Positions 7,899 to 19,268 of a DNA stretch of 64,000 nucleotides are shown here, in pieces (the first letter of the stretch is position 1; each line of letters begins with the position of its first letter). The notes beneath the pieces are model-generated. The model made no database searches. It was not told the origin of the DNA and worked only from the letters and a program-made list of their open reading frames with translations. Position numbers and translations under genes: made by a program. The stretch is from positions 2,728,001 to 2,792,000 of the forward strand of contig NZ_PZPL01000001.1 of NCBI RefSeq assembly GCF_003044275.1. Direction: 5' to 3'. The stretch is from Rathayibacter caricis DSM 15933. Its GTDB lineage: Bacteria > Actinomycetota > Actinomycetes > Actinomycetales > Microbacteriaceae.

Positions 7899-9365
7899 GT
7901 GCTGACCCTCCAGCTCCTCATCGCCGCTCTGGCGCTCGTCGCCGTCGGCGGCTGGTTCGCCGCCACCGACGCCGCTCTGGGCGTCCTCTCGCGCAGCGAC
8001 GTGCTCGAGATGGCGAACCACTCCCGCAGCGCCCGCGCCCTGCGCGCGATCGCGGGCGACATGAGCGCGCACGTCAACGTGGTCAACTTCTCGCGGATCG
8101 CCGCCGAGACGACCGCCGCCGTGTTCGTCACGACGGTGCTCGTCGTGGTCGTCGACCAGCTCTGGCTCGCTCTGCTGCTGGCGATCCTGATCATGGCGGC
8201 CGTCTCGTTCGTCCTGGTGGGCTCGAGCCCGCGCAGCGTCGGTCGTGCGCACGCCCGGGCGGTCCTGGCCACGAGCGCGTCCCTGGTGCACGTCCTGCGG
8301 GTCGCGCTGGGCCCCGTGGCCCACGGACTGGTGGCCCTCGGCAACCGCGTCACTCCGGGAACGGGTCGCTCGGCGGGCTTCTCCTCCGAGGAGCAGCTGC
8401 TCAGCATGGTCGACGAGGCCACCGAGCAGTCCGTCCTCGAGCAGGACGACCGCGAGCTCATCCACTCGATCTTCGAGTTCAACGACACCCTCGTCCGCGA
8501 GGTGATGGTGCCACGCACCGACATGGTGACGATCGAGGCGACCGCGTCGATCGGAGCCGGCATGGGGCTCCTCCTCAGCCGCGGCATCTCGCGGCTCCCC
8601 GTCATCGGCGAGGGCGTCGACGACGTGCTGGGCGTGCTCTACCTCCGCGACGTCGCCCGCCACACCTACGAGCGCCCGGACGACGACGACGTCGTCGCCG
8701 ACCTCGCCCGGCCCGCGCTCTTCGTACCGGAGTCGAAGAAGGCGGACGAGCTGCTGCGCCAGATGCAGCTGGAGTCGAACCACCTCGCGATGGTCGTCGA
8801 CGAGTACGGCGGCATCGCGGGCCTCGTCACGCTCGAGGACCTCATCGAGGAGTTGGTCGGCGACATCTCGGACGAGTACGACCGCGAGGTCGACCTGTTC
8901 GAGGAGATCGAGCCGGGCGTGTACCGCGTCTCGGCGCGCCTCCCGGTCGACGAGCTCGGCGAGCTCTTCGAGATCGACCTCGAGGACGACGACGTCGACT
9001 CCGTCGGCGGACTTCTCACCAAGGCCTACGGACGACTGCCGGATCGCGGAGCCAGCGCCCGGATCGGCGGTGTGATCCTCGAGGCGGAGCAGGCCGACGC
9101 CCGCCGGGGCACGATCTCGACGGTCCTGGTGCGGCGCGATCCCGACCACGATCCCGCGAACGAGTCAGGCACGGGCCCGGTGCCGATCGTGGTCGACGGC
9201 GGCGAGGACGCCGCCGAGGGCGCGCGGACCGGGGATACTCGGAGCCGGGACCCCCACTCGCGCGACACGCGTGCGCGGGACGGACGGGCCGCCCAGGCCC
9301 GCGCCGAGCGGGCCCGGGCAGCGGGCACCCCCGCCGAGGACAGACAGAACGAGGACGCACGATGA
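7899..9365 (+). CDS. CNNM/CorC-family membrane protein (hemolysin-like)
   Basis: A 488-residue protein. Residues about 1-150 form the DUF21 transmembrane domain, with four hydrophobic segments. Two CBS domains follow (VREVMVPRTDMVTIEATASIG, quoted in part as VREVMVPRTDMV; and NHLAMVVDEYGGIAGLVT in parts NHLAMVV, DEYGGIAGLVT, then LEDLIEELVGDI). A CorC_HlyC domain lies near 340-420. The family is linked to Mg2+/Co2+ homeostasis; transport direction is not decided here. The last 60 or so residues are a charged Arg/Asp tail rich in RD pairs, probably disordered. GTG 7899 is eight bases after ybeY. The stop overlaps era as ATGA. Confidence 0.9.
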   Translation: MLTLQLLIAALALVAVGGWFAATDAALGVLSRSDVLEMANHSRSARALRAIAGDMSAHVNVVNFSRIAAETTAAVFVTTVLVVVVDQLWLALLLAILIMAAVSFVLVGSSPRSVGRAHARAVLATSASLVHVLRVALGPVAHGLVALGNRVTPGTGRSAGFSSEEQLLSMVDEATEQSVLEQDDRELIHSIFEFNDTLVREVMVPRTDMVTIEATASIGAGMGLLLSRGISRLPVIGEGVDDVLGVLYLRDVARHTYERPDDDDVVADLARPALFVPESKKADELLRQMQLESNHLAMVVDEYGGIAGLVTLEDLIEELVGDISDEYDREVDLFEEIEPGVYRVSARLPVDELGELFEIDLEDDDVDSVGGLLTKAYGRLPDRGASARIGGVILEAEQADARRGTISTVLVRRDPDHDPANESGTGPVPIVVDGGEDAAEGARTGDTRSRDPHSRDTRARDGRAAQARAERARAAGTPAEDRQNEDAR

Positions 9366-10273
9366 CCGACACCAGCCCGCCCACGACGCCCTTCCGAGCG
9401 GGATTCGTGTCGTTCGTCGGCCGCCCGAACGTCGGCAAGTCGACCCTGACGAACGCCCTCGTCGGCGAGAAGATCGCCATCACGAGCTCGAAGCCCCAGA
9501 CGACCCGCCGCGCGATCCGCGGCATCGTGCACCGGCCCGACGGCCAGCTGATCGTGGTCGACACCCCGGGCATCCACCGCCCCCGCACCCTGCTGGGCGA
9601 GCGGCTCAACTCCCTCGTCACCTCCACGCTCGGCGACGTCGACGTGATCGGGATGCTCTTCCCGGCCGACGAGCCGATCGGCCCCGGCGACCGCTTCATC
9701 AACGAGCAGCTCGACGCGTTCCCGCGGGCCCGGAAGGTCGCGATCGTCTCGAAGGTCGACCTCTCGTCGAAGAAGTCGGTCGCGAAGCAGCTGCTGGCCG
9801 TCTCGGAGCTGCGGGAGTGGGACACGATCGTGCCGATCTCGGCCGTGACCGACGAGCAGCTCGACGTGCTCGCCGTGGAGCTCCTCCGCCTGATGCCCGT
9901 GTCGCCCGCCCTCTACCCCGAGGAGGCCGTGACGGACGAGGACCTCGGCTCCCGCATCGCCGAGTTCATCCGCGAGGCCGCCCTCGAGGGCGTCTCGGAC
10001 GAGCTGCCGCACTCGCTCGCCGTGACCCTCGACGACATGGTCGAGCGCGAGGACGGCTCGTTCATCGACATCTACGCCAACGTCTTCGTCGAGCGCGACA
10101 GCCAGAAGGGCATCATCATCGGCAAGGGCGGTCAGCGCCTGCGCGAGGTCGGCGCCGTCTCCCGCGAGCAGATCGAGCGGCTCCTCGGCCGCCGCGTGTT
10201 CCTCTCGATCCGGGTGAAGGTCGCGAAGGAGTGGCAGCGCGACCCGAAGCTGCTGGGCCGACTGGGCTTCTGA
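9362..10273 (+). CDS. era: Era GTPase
   Basis: A 303-residue GTPase. The G1 loop is GRPNVGKS (about 18-25), G2 lies around SSKPQTTR, G3 is DTPG, and G4 is SKVD in place of the more usual NKxD. The C-terminal KH domain has GIIIGKGGQRLREVG, which binds the 3' end of 16S rRNA. Era acts in 30S maturation. The ATG overlaps the stop of the preceding gene (ATGA), implying translational coupling, and it completes the phoH-ybeY-corC-era ribosome-maintenance cluster. Confidence 0.96.
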   Translation: MTDTSPPTTPFRAGFVSFVGRPNVGKSTLTNALVGEKIAITSSKPQTTRRAIRGIVHRPDGQLIVVDTPGIHRPRTLLGERLNSLVTSTLGDVDVIGMLFPADEPIGPGDRFINEQLDAFPRARKVAIVSKVDLSSKKSVAKQLLAVSELREWDTIVPISAVTDEQLDVLAVELLRLMPVSPALYPEEAVTDEDLGSRIAEFIREAALEGVSDELPHSLAVTLDDMVEREDGSFIDIYANVFVERDSQKGIIIGKGGQRLREVGAVSREQIERLLGRRVFLSIRVKVAKEWQRDPKLLGRLGF

Positions 10274-10343
10274 TCCCGTCGGCGCACGCCCATCAGCCGC
10301 CGGGACGACGACGCCGCCGCGCTCGACGTCTAGCGTGAGAGGC

Positions 10344-12089
10344 ATGCGCGTGCTCCTGGACCGTCCGGCGACGCTCCCGATCGCGGGGGTGCTCCTCGCG
10401 GCCGCGCACCTGCTGGCGCTGGCGAGCGGCGTGTCGAGCGCGCATCCGTCCGCAGGCCTGCTGCTCGGTCTCGCCCTCGCACTGGCCGGCTACCTGCCCG
10501 CGCTCGCGCCGACCCTCGCCGCCTCGGGCATCCTCCTCGGCGGCGCGGTCCCGGTCGCCGGGCTGCCGCTCGACGGCGTCGTCGTCGGAGCGGTCGTGCT
10601 CTGGTCGACGGCGCGCCGCCTCGGCCCGTGGACCCGGTCGCTGACACTGGTGGGCGCCCTCCTGCTCTCCGGGATCGGCGGGATCGTCGCGTCGGCGTCG
10701 CTCCGACCGTCGATCGACGCCCCGGAGCCGTCGCCGAGCATCGACTTCCTCGTCCTGGTCGCGGTGGCGGTGCTCGTCGCCGGGGTCCTGGCGGCGGTCG
10801 CGGTGCTGTCCTTCCTCCGCGGGCTCCGCTCGCCGGTCGGCGTCGACGACCCGACCGAGCGGCTCCTGGTCCGCCTCGCCGGGCCCCAGGACGCCTTCGC
10901 GGTCGGATCGGCCGGTGCGCAGGCGCTCGTGCTGCTGGCGATCTCGGTCGTCCCGTACTCGGTGGACGTCGATTCGCTGCACCCGTTCGTGGCCGGAGTG
11001 CTGGCCGTCGCGCTCGTGCTGCACCGTCGCGCGCCCGGACTCGCCCTCGGCATCGCGTGGATCGGCGCCGCTCTGCAGATGAGCATCCGGCTGGAGCCGG
11101 CTCCCTCCGATCTGGCGATCCTCGTGGTGCTCTTCGGTGCAGGAGCGGCCGCGTCGAAGCGGGTGCGCACGGCAGGGGCTGTCTCCGCCGTCGCCGGCTC
11201 GATGGTCGCGGTGGCGTACCTCTCGGTCGCCTTCGGGCTGGCGCAGGGTTCACCCAGGGATCTGATCTCCCTCGTGGCGTCGTTCGGCGGGATCCTCGCG
11301 ACGCTCGGACTCTCGTGGACGATCGGACTGCTCTCCCGGGCCGCCCGACGCGCCCGCGAGGGGCAGGCGCTCCGCGACGAGGCGGAGCGCGAGCGGGCGC
11401 GGGCCCAGCGCGAGCTCGACACCGTCGAGGAGCGCAACCGCATCGCCCGCGACATGCACGACGTCGTCGCCCATTCGCTCGCGGTCGTCATCGCCCAGGC
11501 CGACGGCGCCCGCTACCTCGGCGCGGGCAGCCCCGAGCAGACCGATGCGGCGCTGCTCACCATCTCGGGAGTCGCGCGCGACGCGCTCGGCGACGTCCGT
11601 CAGCTCCTCGCGCAACTGCGGCACAGCCAGGCCGACGGCCCCCAGCCCGAGGCGCGCGACCTGCCCGCGCTGCTCGAGAGCGTGAGCGGCACGGGTGCAC
11701 CGGTGCGCTCGGAGCTCGGGCTCGACCTCGAGTCCGTGCCGCGCGCGACCGGGCTGGCGCTCTACCGCATCACCCAGGAGGCGACCACGAACGCCCTCCG
11801 CCACGGCCGCCCCGGCGCTCCGCTCGACGTCGCCCTGCGCCGCGACGGCGCCGACGTCGTGCTCACGGTCCGCAACGCCCGCTGCGAGGACGCGCTCGCG
11901 ACGCCGGGGGAGGGCCACGGCCTCATCGGGATGCGCGAGCGCGCCGTCCTCGCGGGCGGAGTCCTCCAGGCCGGGCCGGTGGGCGACGACTTCGTGGTCG
12001 ACGCCCGACTGCCCGCTCCCGTCGTCCCGTCGCGCACCTCACCCGTCCCGCTCGTCCCGCCGCTCGCCTCCGGAGGCACCCCGTCATGA
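10344..12089 (+). CDS. Sensor histidine kinase, NarL/DesK type
   Basis: A 581-residue kinase. The first 330 residues contain roughly ten hydrophobic segments. A charged coiled region follows, then the HisKA_3 dimerisation domain with the phosphoacceptor in ARDMHDVVAHSLAV, then a HATPase_c domain with the N box QEATTNALRHG and the G region GEGHGLIGMRERA. ATG 10344 is chosen because TAGCGT (10331-10336) ends seven bases upstream, the leaderless layout seen elsewhere in this window; GTG 10335 is the alternative. The signal is not predictable from sequence. The response regulator gene overlaps by four bases. Confidence 0.9.
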   Translation: MRVLLDRPATLPIAGVLLAAAHLLALASGVSSAHPSAGLLLGLALALAGYLPALAPTLAASGILLGGAVPVAGLPLDGVVVGAVVLWSTARRLGPWTRSLTLVGALLLSGIGGIVASASLRPSIDAPEPSPSIDFLVLVAVAVLVAGVLAAVAVLSFLRGLRSPVGVDDPTERLLVRLAGPQDAFAVGSAGAQALVLLAISVVPYSVDVDSLHPFVAGVLAVALVLHRRAPGLALGIAWIGAALQMSIRLEPAPSDLAILVVLFGAGAAASKRVRTAGAVSAVAGSMVAVAYLSVAFGLAQGSPRDLISLVASFGGILATLGLSWTIGLLSRAARRAREGQALRDEAERERARAQRELDTVEERNRIARDMHDVVAHSLAVVIAQADGARYLGAGSPEQTDAALLTISGVARDALGDVRQLLAQLRHSQADGPQPEARDLPALLESVSGTGAPVRSELGLDLESVPRATGLALYRITQEATTNALRHGRPGAPLDVALRRDGADVVLTVRNARCEDALATPGEGHGLIGMRERAVLAGGVLQAGPVGDDFVVDARLPAPVVPSRTSPVPLVPPLASGGTPS

Positions 12090-12754
12090 CCGATCCCATC
12101 CGCATCGTCCTCGTCGACGACCAGGCGCTCTTCCGCGCCGGCATCCGCATGCTCCTGAGCTCGCAGCCCGATCTCGAGGTGGTCGGCGAGGCGTCGGACG
12201 GTGCGGAGGGCGCCGAGCTGGTCGGCCGCGTCGCACCGGACGTGGTGCTGATGGACATCCGGATGCCCGGCGTCGACGGGATCGAGTCCACCCGGCGGAT
12301 CCTCGCACGGGCCGCCGAGACGGGGACCGAGCCGCCGCGCATCCTCGTCCTCACGACCTTCGACCTCGACGAGGCGGCCGCCCGGGCCATCCGCGCCGGG
12401 GCGAGCGGCTTCCTCCTCAAGGACACCGAGCCGGGGTTCCTCCTCGCCTCCGTGCGGACGGTGCACGCCGGGACCGCCGTCGTGGCCGCCTCTGCGACCC
12501 GGGAGCTGTTCGAGCACTTCGGAGCGCCGGGCAGCGGACGCGAGACGCCCGCCGCGTTCTCGACGCTGACCGATCGCGAGCGCGAGATCTTCCACCACGC
12601 CGCGAGGGGCCTGAGCAACACCGAGATCGCGACGGCCGAGTTCCTCAGCGAGGCGACGGTGAAGACCCACATCAGCCGGACCCTCGGCAAGCTGGGGCTC
12701 CGCGACCGCGTGCAGCTCGTCGTCTACGCCTACGAGAACGGCCTCGTCGCCTGA
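12086..12754 (+). CDS. LuxR/NarL-family response regulator
   Basis: A 222-residue regulator. The receiver domain has the acidic pair in IVLVDDQALF, the phosphorylation-site aspartate in VVLMDIRMPGVDG (about residue 54) and the lysine of GFLLKDTEP. The C-terminal LuxR-type helix-turn-helix runs LTDREREIFHHAARGLSN then TEIATAEFLSEATVKTHISR, the conserved DNA-binding signature. The ATG overlaps the kinase stop (ATGA), so the two form a cognate pair. The target genes are unknown. leuA, which follows, has its own promoter and attenuator and need not be a target. Confidence 0.92.
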   Translation: MTDPIRIVLVDDQALFRAGIRMLLSSQPDLEVVGEASDGAEGAELVGRVAPDVVLMDIRMPGVDGIESTRRILARAAETGTEPPRILVLTTFDLDEAAARAIRAGASGFLLKDTEPGFLLASVRTVHAGTAVVAASATRELFEHFGAPGSGRETPAAFSTLTDREREIFHHAARGLSNTEIATAEFLSEATVKTHISRTLGKLGLRDRVQLVVYAYENGLVA

Positions 12755-12764
12755 GCGCCCGCGG

Positions 12765-12793
12765 GTGACCCGGGCGCCGCGCAGTGCTAGCCT
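12765..12793 (+). promoter_or_regulatory. Promoter of the leuA leader transcript
   Basis: GTGACC (12765-12770) and TAGCCT (12788-12793) are separated by 17 bases, and the leader-peptide GTG follows six bases after the -10 box. This predicts a transcript that begins at or next to the leader start codon. Confidence 0.6.
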
Positions 12794-12799
12794 GGCCGC

Positions 12800-14739
<1,940 letters not shown>

Positions 14740-14763
14740 TCCGTCCGGCCGAGAGAACCCCGG

Positions 14764-14802
14764 CCTGTCGAGGGAGCCCGCACCAGGGGTTCCCTCGACA
14801 GG
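14764..14802. terminator. Stem-loop between convergent leuA and TRIC gene
   Basis: CCTGTCGAGGGA (14764-14775) and its exact complement TCCCTCGACAGG (14791-14802) form a 12-bp stem with a 15-base loop. No T-tract follows on either strand. A second TCCCTCG copy lies just downstream. It lies between two convergent genes, so a bidirectional terminator is the likeliest role. Confidence 0.7.
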
Positions 14803-14829
14803 TCGGGGTTCCCTCGGTTCACGGCGCGT

Positions 14830-15498
14830 CTAGGCGCGGCGACGCCAGTGGAGGCGGGGGACGCGGTTCAGGGCGCGCTGCTCGGGCAGGCTCCAGCCGT
14901 AGCGCACGGCGAGCAGGCGGATCAGCGTGGTGACGCCCACCGCGAGCGGCGCGGCGAAGTCGATGAGCATCCCGAAGCGCAGTCCCGCCACGAGCACGGC
15001 CGTGCCCGCGGTCGCGGCGATCGCGTAGAGCGAGCCGACGTGCATCAGCGCGATCGGCCGGTTGAGCAGCACGTCCCGGATGACCGACCCGCCGACCGCC
15101 GACACGGTCCCGACGAAGACGGCCGGCACCTCCGGCACGCCGAGCGCCAGCGCCTTCGTCGTCCCGATCGCGCCGAAGAGCCCGAGCGTCAGGGCGTCGA
15201 GGGCGGTGATCGTGCCGTCGACGCGGTTCAGCACGTGCTGGAGGAGCATCCCGACGAGCGAGGCGGCGACCGCGACGATCAGGTAGGCGTTGGTGTGCAG
15301 GGCGACGAGCGGAGTCTGCAGCAGCAGATCGCGCAGCACGCCGCCTCCCAGACCGGTCGCCGTGCCGATGATCGTCACGCCGAGCAGGTCGATGCGGCGG
15401 TCGCGGAACTCGCCCGCGAACATCGCGCCCTGGAGGCAGCCGATGGCGATCGCGAGCAGGTCGGCCCAGGCGGGGATCACGAAGAGGGTGGCGGCCAC
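14830..15498 (-). CDS. TRIC-like cation channel (UPF0126)
   Basis: A 222-residue integral membrane protein with about seven hydrophobic segments and an internal duplication: [16 protein letters not shown] in the first half and [14 protein letters not shown] in the second. These GGG-x-x-RD and GG-x-x-RD motifs are the hallmark of the bacterial TRIC family (PF03458, two copies). Homologues form trimeric K+-conducting channels, but its physiological role here is not evident. GTG 15498 lies six bases after a possible -10 box AACGAT (complement of 15505-15510). It is divergent from recO. Confidence 0.88.
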   Translation of the reverse strand: MAATLFVIPAWADLLAIAIGCLQGAMFAGEFRDRRIDLLGVTIIGTATGLGGGVLRDLLLQTPLVALHTNAYLIVAVAASLVGMLLQHVLNRVDGTITALDALTLGLFGAIGTTKALALGVPEVPAVFVGTVSAVGGSVIRDVLLNRPIALMHVGSLYAIAATAGTAVLVAGLRFGMLIDFAAPLAVGVTTLIRLLAVRYGWSLPEQRALNRVPRLHWRRRA

Positions 15499-15579
15499 CG
15501 GCCCATCGTTCCACGCTCCGCACCCGCCTCCGGCCCGGCGGCCGGGGCGCTGTCAGTGGCGGGGAGGATAATCGGGGTC

Positions 15580-16302
15580 ATGCCCACTTATCGTGACGAA
15601 GCCGTGGTGCTCCGCACGCACAAGCTGGGCGAGGCCGACCGCATCGTGACCCTGCTCTCGCGCGGGCACGGCAAGATCCGCGCCGTCGCGAAGGGCGTCC
15701 GCAAGACCGGCTCCAAGTTCGGCTCGCGGCTCGAGCCGTTCATGGTGGCCGATCTGCAGCTCTACGAGGGCCGCAGCCTCGACATCGTCACCCAGGCCGA
15801 GTCGATCGGGGCGTACGGCGCCCTGATCGCCGCCGACTACGACTGCTACACCGCCGCCAACGCGATGGTCGAGACGGCCGACCGGCTGACCGACTCCGAC
15901 GCCTCCCTGCAGCAGTACCTGCTGCTCGTCGGGGCGCTGCGCTCGCTCTCGCGGCGCGAGCACGAGCCGGTGCTGACGCTCGACTCCTACCTCCTGCGCG
16001 CGCTGTCGATCGCGGGCTGGGCGCCGAGCTTCGAGGACTGCGCCAGGTGCGGCGCACCCGGCCCGCACGGCGCGGTCGTCGTGCAGCTGGGAGGGGTGGT
16101 CTGCGAGGACTGCACTCCTCCCGGCGCCCCGCGCGTCGCCCCGGAGGTCGTCGTGCTGCTCGGCGCGCTGCTCTCCGGAGACTGGGCGCACGCCGAGTCC
16201 ACCGAGCCCTCGACCCGATCGCGCGCGAGCGGAGTCGTCGCCGCCTACACGCAGTTCCACCTCGAACGAGGACTGAGATCACTGGAGCACGTCACCCGAT
16301 GA
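15580..16302 (+). CDS. recO: RecO, recombination mediator
   Basis: A 240-residue RecO. The N-terminal OB-fold starts [20 protein letters not shown], followed by [13 protein letters not shown], and a C-terminal zinc site is formed by CARCG and CEDC (about residues 149-190). It loads RecA on SSB-coated DNA together with RecR. ATG 15580 is seven bases after GATAAT (15567-15572), so a leaderless message is likely. The overlap with uppS (ATGA) is the common actinobacterial recO-uppS arrangement. Confidence 0.95.
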   Translation: MPTYRDEAVVLRTHKLGEADRIVTLLSRGHGKIRAVAKGVRKTGSKFGSRLEPFMVADLQLYEGRSLDIVTQAESIGAYGALIAADYDCYTAANAMVETADRLTDSDASLQQYLLLVGALRSLSRREHEPVLTLDSYLLRALSIAGWAPSFEDCARCGAPGPHGAVVVQLGGVVCEDCTPPGAPRVAPEVVVLLGALLSGDWAHAESTEPSTRSRASGVVAAYTQFHLERGLRSLEHVTR

Positions 16303-17102
16303 AGCCCTTCACGCACAAGGACGCCGAGCCCTACCGCGAGCTCGACTGGACCGGGCTCTACCCGCCGGACGTGCCGCGGAAGGCCGTCCCCGGGCACGTC
16401 GCCATCGTCATGGACGGCAACGGCCGCTGGGCGAACGGGCGCGGGCTCACCCGCATCGAGGGGCACAAGCGCGGAGAGGCGGCGCTGCTCGACGTCGTGG
16501 CGGGAGCGATCCAGATCGGCGTCAAGCACCTCAGCGTCTACGCGTTCTCGACCGAGAACTGGAAGCGCTCACCCGAGGAGGTGCGCTTCCTGATGGGGTT
16601 CAACCGCGACGTCCTGCACCGCCGACGCGACCAGCTCAACGAGTGGGGCGTGCGCATCCGCTGGGCCGGGCGGAAGCCCCGGCTCTGGGCCTCGGTGATC
16701 AACGAGCTGCAGTTCGCCGAGAAGCTGACCGCGGGCAACGATGTCCTGACCCTCACCATGTGCGTCAACTACGGGGGCCGCACCGAGATCGCGGACGCCG
16801 TGCAGCGCCTCGCCGGCGAGGTCGCGGCGGGCAGGCTGAAGCCGTCGGGCATCACCGAGAAGACGATCGCGAAGGCGCTCTACGTGCCCGAGATGCCCGA
16901 CGTCGACCTCTTCCTGCGCTCCTCCGGCGAGCAGCGGACCAGCAACTTCCTGCTCTGGCAGAGCGCGTACGCCGAGATGGTGTTCCTCGACCGCCTGTGG
17001 CCCGACTTCTCGCGGACCGACCTGTGGGAGGCGATCGAGCACTACTCCGGTCGCTCCCGCCGCTTCGGCGGTGCCGTGGACGTGCCGGGGGCGTCGACGT
17101 GA
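16299..17102 (+). CDS. uppS: Isoprenyl (undecaprenyl-type) diphosphate synthase
   Basis: A 267-residue cis-prenyltransferase. MDGNGRWA (about 34-41) contains the catalytic aspartate, followed by [22 protein letters not shown] and the C-terminal [19 protein letters not shown] motif. It makes the polyprenyl diphosphate carrier lipid used in peptidoglycan and glycan assembly. Chain length cannot be read reliably from sequence, so Z,E-mixed decaprenyl products are possible in this phylum. The ATG overlaps the recO stop and the stop overlaps the start of the next gene, giving a tightly coupled trio. Confidence 0.95.
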   Translation: MKPFTHKDAEPYRELDWTGLYPPDVPRKAVPGHVAIVMDGNGRWANGRGLTRIEGHKRGEAALLDVVAGAIQIGVKHLSVYAFSTENWKRSPEEVRFLMGFNRDVLHRRRDQLNEWGVRIRWAGRKPRLWASVINELQFAEKLTAGNDVLTLTMCVNYGGRTEIADAVQRLAGEVAAGRLKPSGITEKTIAKALYVPEMPDVDLFLRSSGEQRTSNFLLWQSAYAEMVFLDRLWPDFSRTDLWEAIEHYSGRSRRFGGAVDVPGAST

Positions 17103-18118
17103 TCCGCGTCGCGATCGTCGGCTACGGGCTCGCGGGTAGCGTGTTCCACGGTCCGTTCCTGGCCGCCGATCCCTCGTTCGAGGTCGTCGCGGTGGCGACG
17201 TCGAACGCGGAGCGCGCCGCGAGCGCCGCCGCCGCGCATCCCGGAGCACGGATCGTCGCCGACACCGCCGCGGCCCTCGCCGAGAGCCCTGACCTCGTGG
17301 TGCTCGCGTCTCCGCCGTCGGTGCACCGCGAGCAGGCGGTCGCCGTGCTCGAGGCGGGCGTCGCGGTCGTGATCGACAAGCCGTTCGCTCCGAGCGTCGC
17401 CGACGCCGAGGCGATCCTCGCGGCGTCGGAGGCGAGCGGCGCCCCCGTCCTCGTGTTCCAGAACCGGCGCTGGGACGCCGACTTCCTGACGCTGAGGCGG
17501 TTGCTCGACGAGGGCGTTCTCGGAGAGATCGTGCGCTTCGAGTCGACGTTCGAGCGCTGGAGCGCGCCGAAGACCGGGCGCTGGCAGAGCGCGATCGGCC
17601 CGGAGCAGGGCGGCGGGATCCTCTTCGACCTCGGCAGCCACCTCGTCGACCAGGCGCTCGTGCTCTTCGGACCCGCGACCGTCACCGCCGCGGAGACGCG
17701 AGTGGTGCACGCGGGCGGCGCGAGCGAGGACGACGCCTTCGTGTCGCTCCTTCACCGCAGCGGGGTCCGCTCGCACCTGGCCATGAGCCGGGTCGCGCGG
17801 GCGACCGGACCGCGGTTCCGCGTCCTCGGCACCGGAGCCGCCTTCTCGGTCGACGGGCTCGACCCGCAGGAGACCGCGCTGCGGCACGGGGGAGCGCGGG
17901 TCGACGATGCCGGCTTCGGCGAGGTCCCGCGCGAGGAGTGGGGAGTGCTGACGGACGACTCCGGACGCCGCCCCGTGCCCAGCGAGCGCGGCCGCTACGC
18001 GTCCTTCTACGAGGGTGTCGCCCGCACTCTGCAGGACGGCGCCCCGGCCCCCGTCGACGTGCACGAGGCCCTCGCCGTCGTCGCGGCGATCGAGCAGGCG
18101 CACGCCCTCGCCCGCTGA
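17099..18118 (+). CDS. Gfo/Idh/MocA-family oxidoreductase
   Basis: A 339-residue NAD(P)-dependent oxidoreductase. The Rossmann fold starts at the N-terminus ([20 protein letters not shown], twenty residues, with GxGxxG-like GYGLAGS). [10 protein letters not shown] carries the conserved EKP-type motif (here DKP, lysine kept), and [17 protein letters not shown] carries the catalytic-site histidine. It is most like YdgJ/IolW-type sugar or inositol dehydrogenases; the substrate is unknown. GTG 17099 overlaps the uppS stop by four bases, so it is translationally coupled although functionally unrelated. Confidence 0.88.
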   Translation: MIRVAIVGYGLAGSVFHGPFLAADPSFEVVAVATSNAERAASAAAAHPGARIVADTAAALAESPDLVVLASPPSVHREQAVAVLEAGVAVVIDKPFAPSVADAEAILAASEASGAPVLVFQNRRWDADFLTLRRLLDEGVLGEIVRFESTFERWSAPKTGRWQSAIGPEQGGGILFDLGSHLVDQALVLFGPATVTAAETRVVHAGGASEDDAFVSLLHRSGVRSHLAMSRVARATGPRFRVLGTGAAFSVDGLDPQETALRHGGARVDDAGFGEVPREEWGVLTDDSGRRPVPSERGRYASFYEGVARTLQDGAPAPVDVHEALAVVAAIEQAHALAR

Positions 18119-18147
18119 GGATCGACGCGCCCGGCGTGGGAGCGCTC

Positions 18148-18176
18148 TTGGCGATCCGGCGGGGGAGGGGGATCCT
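18148..18176 (+). promoter_or_regulatory. Possible promoter of the class V aminotransferase gene
   Basis: TTGGCG (18148-18153) and GATCCT (18171-18176) are 17 bases apart, and the GTG start follows six bases after the -10 box. The -10 match is weak, so this is a candidate only. Confidence 0.4.
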
Positions 18177-18182
18177 CGAAGG

Positions 18183-19241
18183 GTGAGTACTCCAGGCCCG
18201 TCCGTGACCGCCCTGCGCGAGCGGTTCGCCGGCGCGCGCGGCTATCACAACGCCTGCACGCTCGGCCTGCCGCCCCGCGAGAGCGTCGAGGCGCTGCGTC
18301 TCGATCTCGACCGCTGGTCCGCGGGTGAGAACACGGCCGCCGGCTACGGCGACGTCGCCGAGCGCGCCCGGTCCTCCTTCGCGGGGATCGTCGGCGTCCC
18401 CGTCGAGCGCGTCGCGATCGGCTCGCAGACCTCGGCGATGGCCTCGGTCCTCGCCGGCTCGCTGCCGGACGGCGCGCGGGTGCTCTGCGTCGACGGCGAC
18501 TTCTCCTCCATCGTCTTCCCGTTCCTCGCCCAGGCCCACCGCGGCGTCGTGGTGCGCTCGGTGCCGCTGGAGGCGCTGGCCGACTCCGTCGAGCCCGCCG
18601 ACGACCTGGTCGTCTTCTCGGCGGTGCAGTCCAGGAGCGGGGCGCTCGCCGACCTCGACGCGGTCCTCGAAGCGGCCGCCCGCTGCGGCGCGCGGACCGC
18701 GTGCGACCTGACCCAGGCGGCGGGCGTGCTGCCCGTCGACGCCTCCCGCTTCGACGCGACGCTCACCCACGCGTACAAGTGGCTGTGCTCGCCCCGCGGA
18801 GTCGCGTTCCTCACGGTCTCGCCGGAGTACGCCGCCGAGCTCGTGCCGCTGCAGGCGGGCTGGTACTCCGGAGAGGACGTGTGGTCGTCCTGCTACGGGC
18901 CGGCGATGCACCTCGCCGAGAACGCCCGCCGCTTCGACGTCTCGCCCGCCTGGCAGGCGTTCGTGGGGGCGGAGGCGGCGCTCGCCCTGCTCGGCTCGCT
19001 CGACCTCGACGAGGTGTGGCGGCACGCCTCCGGTCTCGGCGACCTGCTCTGCGAACGGCTCGATCGCGACCCCCAGCGCCGGGCGATCGTCTCGTGGCCG
19101 GACGAGGACGGTGCGGACCTGGCGCGCCTGCTCGAGGCGGGGATCAAGGTGTCGGGGCGCGGCGGACGGCTGCGGGTCGCGTTCCACGTCTGGAACGACG
19201 AGTCCGACGTGGACGAGCTGGTCCGACTGCTGCGGGAATAG
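18183..19241 (+). CDS. Class V aminotransferase (PLP-dependent)
   Basis: A 352-residue fold-type I PLP enzyme. ACDLTQAAGVLPVD holds the aspartate that contacts the pyridine nitrogen, and THAYKWLCSPRGVAFL supplies the PLP lysine (about 197-203). It is shorter than typical cysteine desulfurases and lacks their mobile cysteine loop, so it is more like EgtE or kynureninase-related members of the family. The substrate is not identifiable. No clear ribosome site precedes GTG 18183, but a promoter-like pair ends six bases upstream. It is flanked by an oxidoreductase and a DsbA-like gene. Confidence 0.82.
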   Translation: MSTPGPSVTALRERFAGARGYHNACTLGLPPRESVEALRLDLDRWSAGENTAAGYGDVAERARSSFAGIVGVPVERVAIGSQTSAMASVLAGSLPDGARVLCVDGDFSSIVFPFLAQAHRGVVVRSVPLEALADSVEPADDLVVFSAVQSRSGALADLDAVLEAAARCGARTACDLTQAAGVLPVDASRFDATLTHAYKWLCSPRGVAFLTVSPEYAAELVPLQAGWYSGEDVWSSCYGPAMHLAENARRFDVSPAWQAFVGAEAALALLGSLDLDEVWRHASGLGDLLCERLDRDPQRRAIVSWPDEDGADLARLLEAGIKVSGRGGRLRVAFHVWNDESDVDELVRLLRE

Positions 19242-19268
19242 CGGCGGCCCCGCTCGGTTGTCCTCGGA

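Noticed and set aside
18183..19241. Cysteine desulfurase (IscS/SufS)
   Set aside because: The PLP lysine is present, but I see no mobile active-site cysteine loop and no Fe-S assembly genes nearby.
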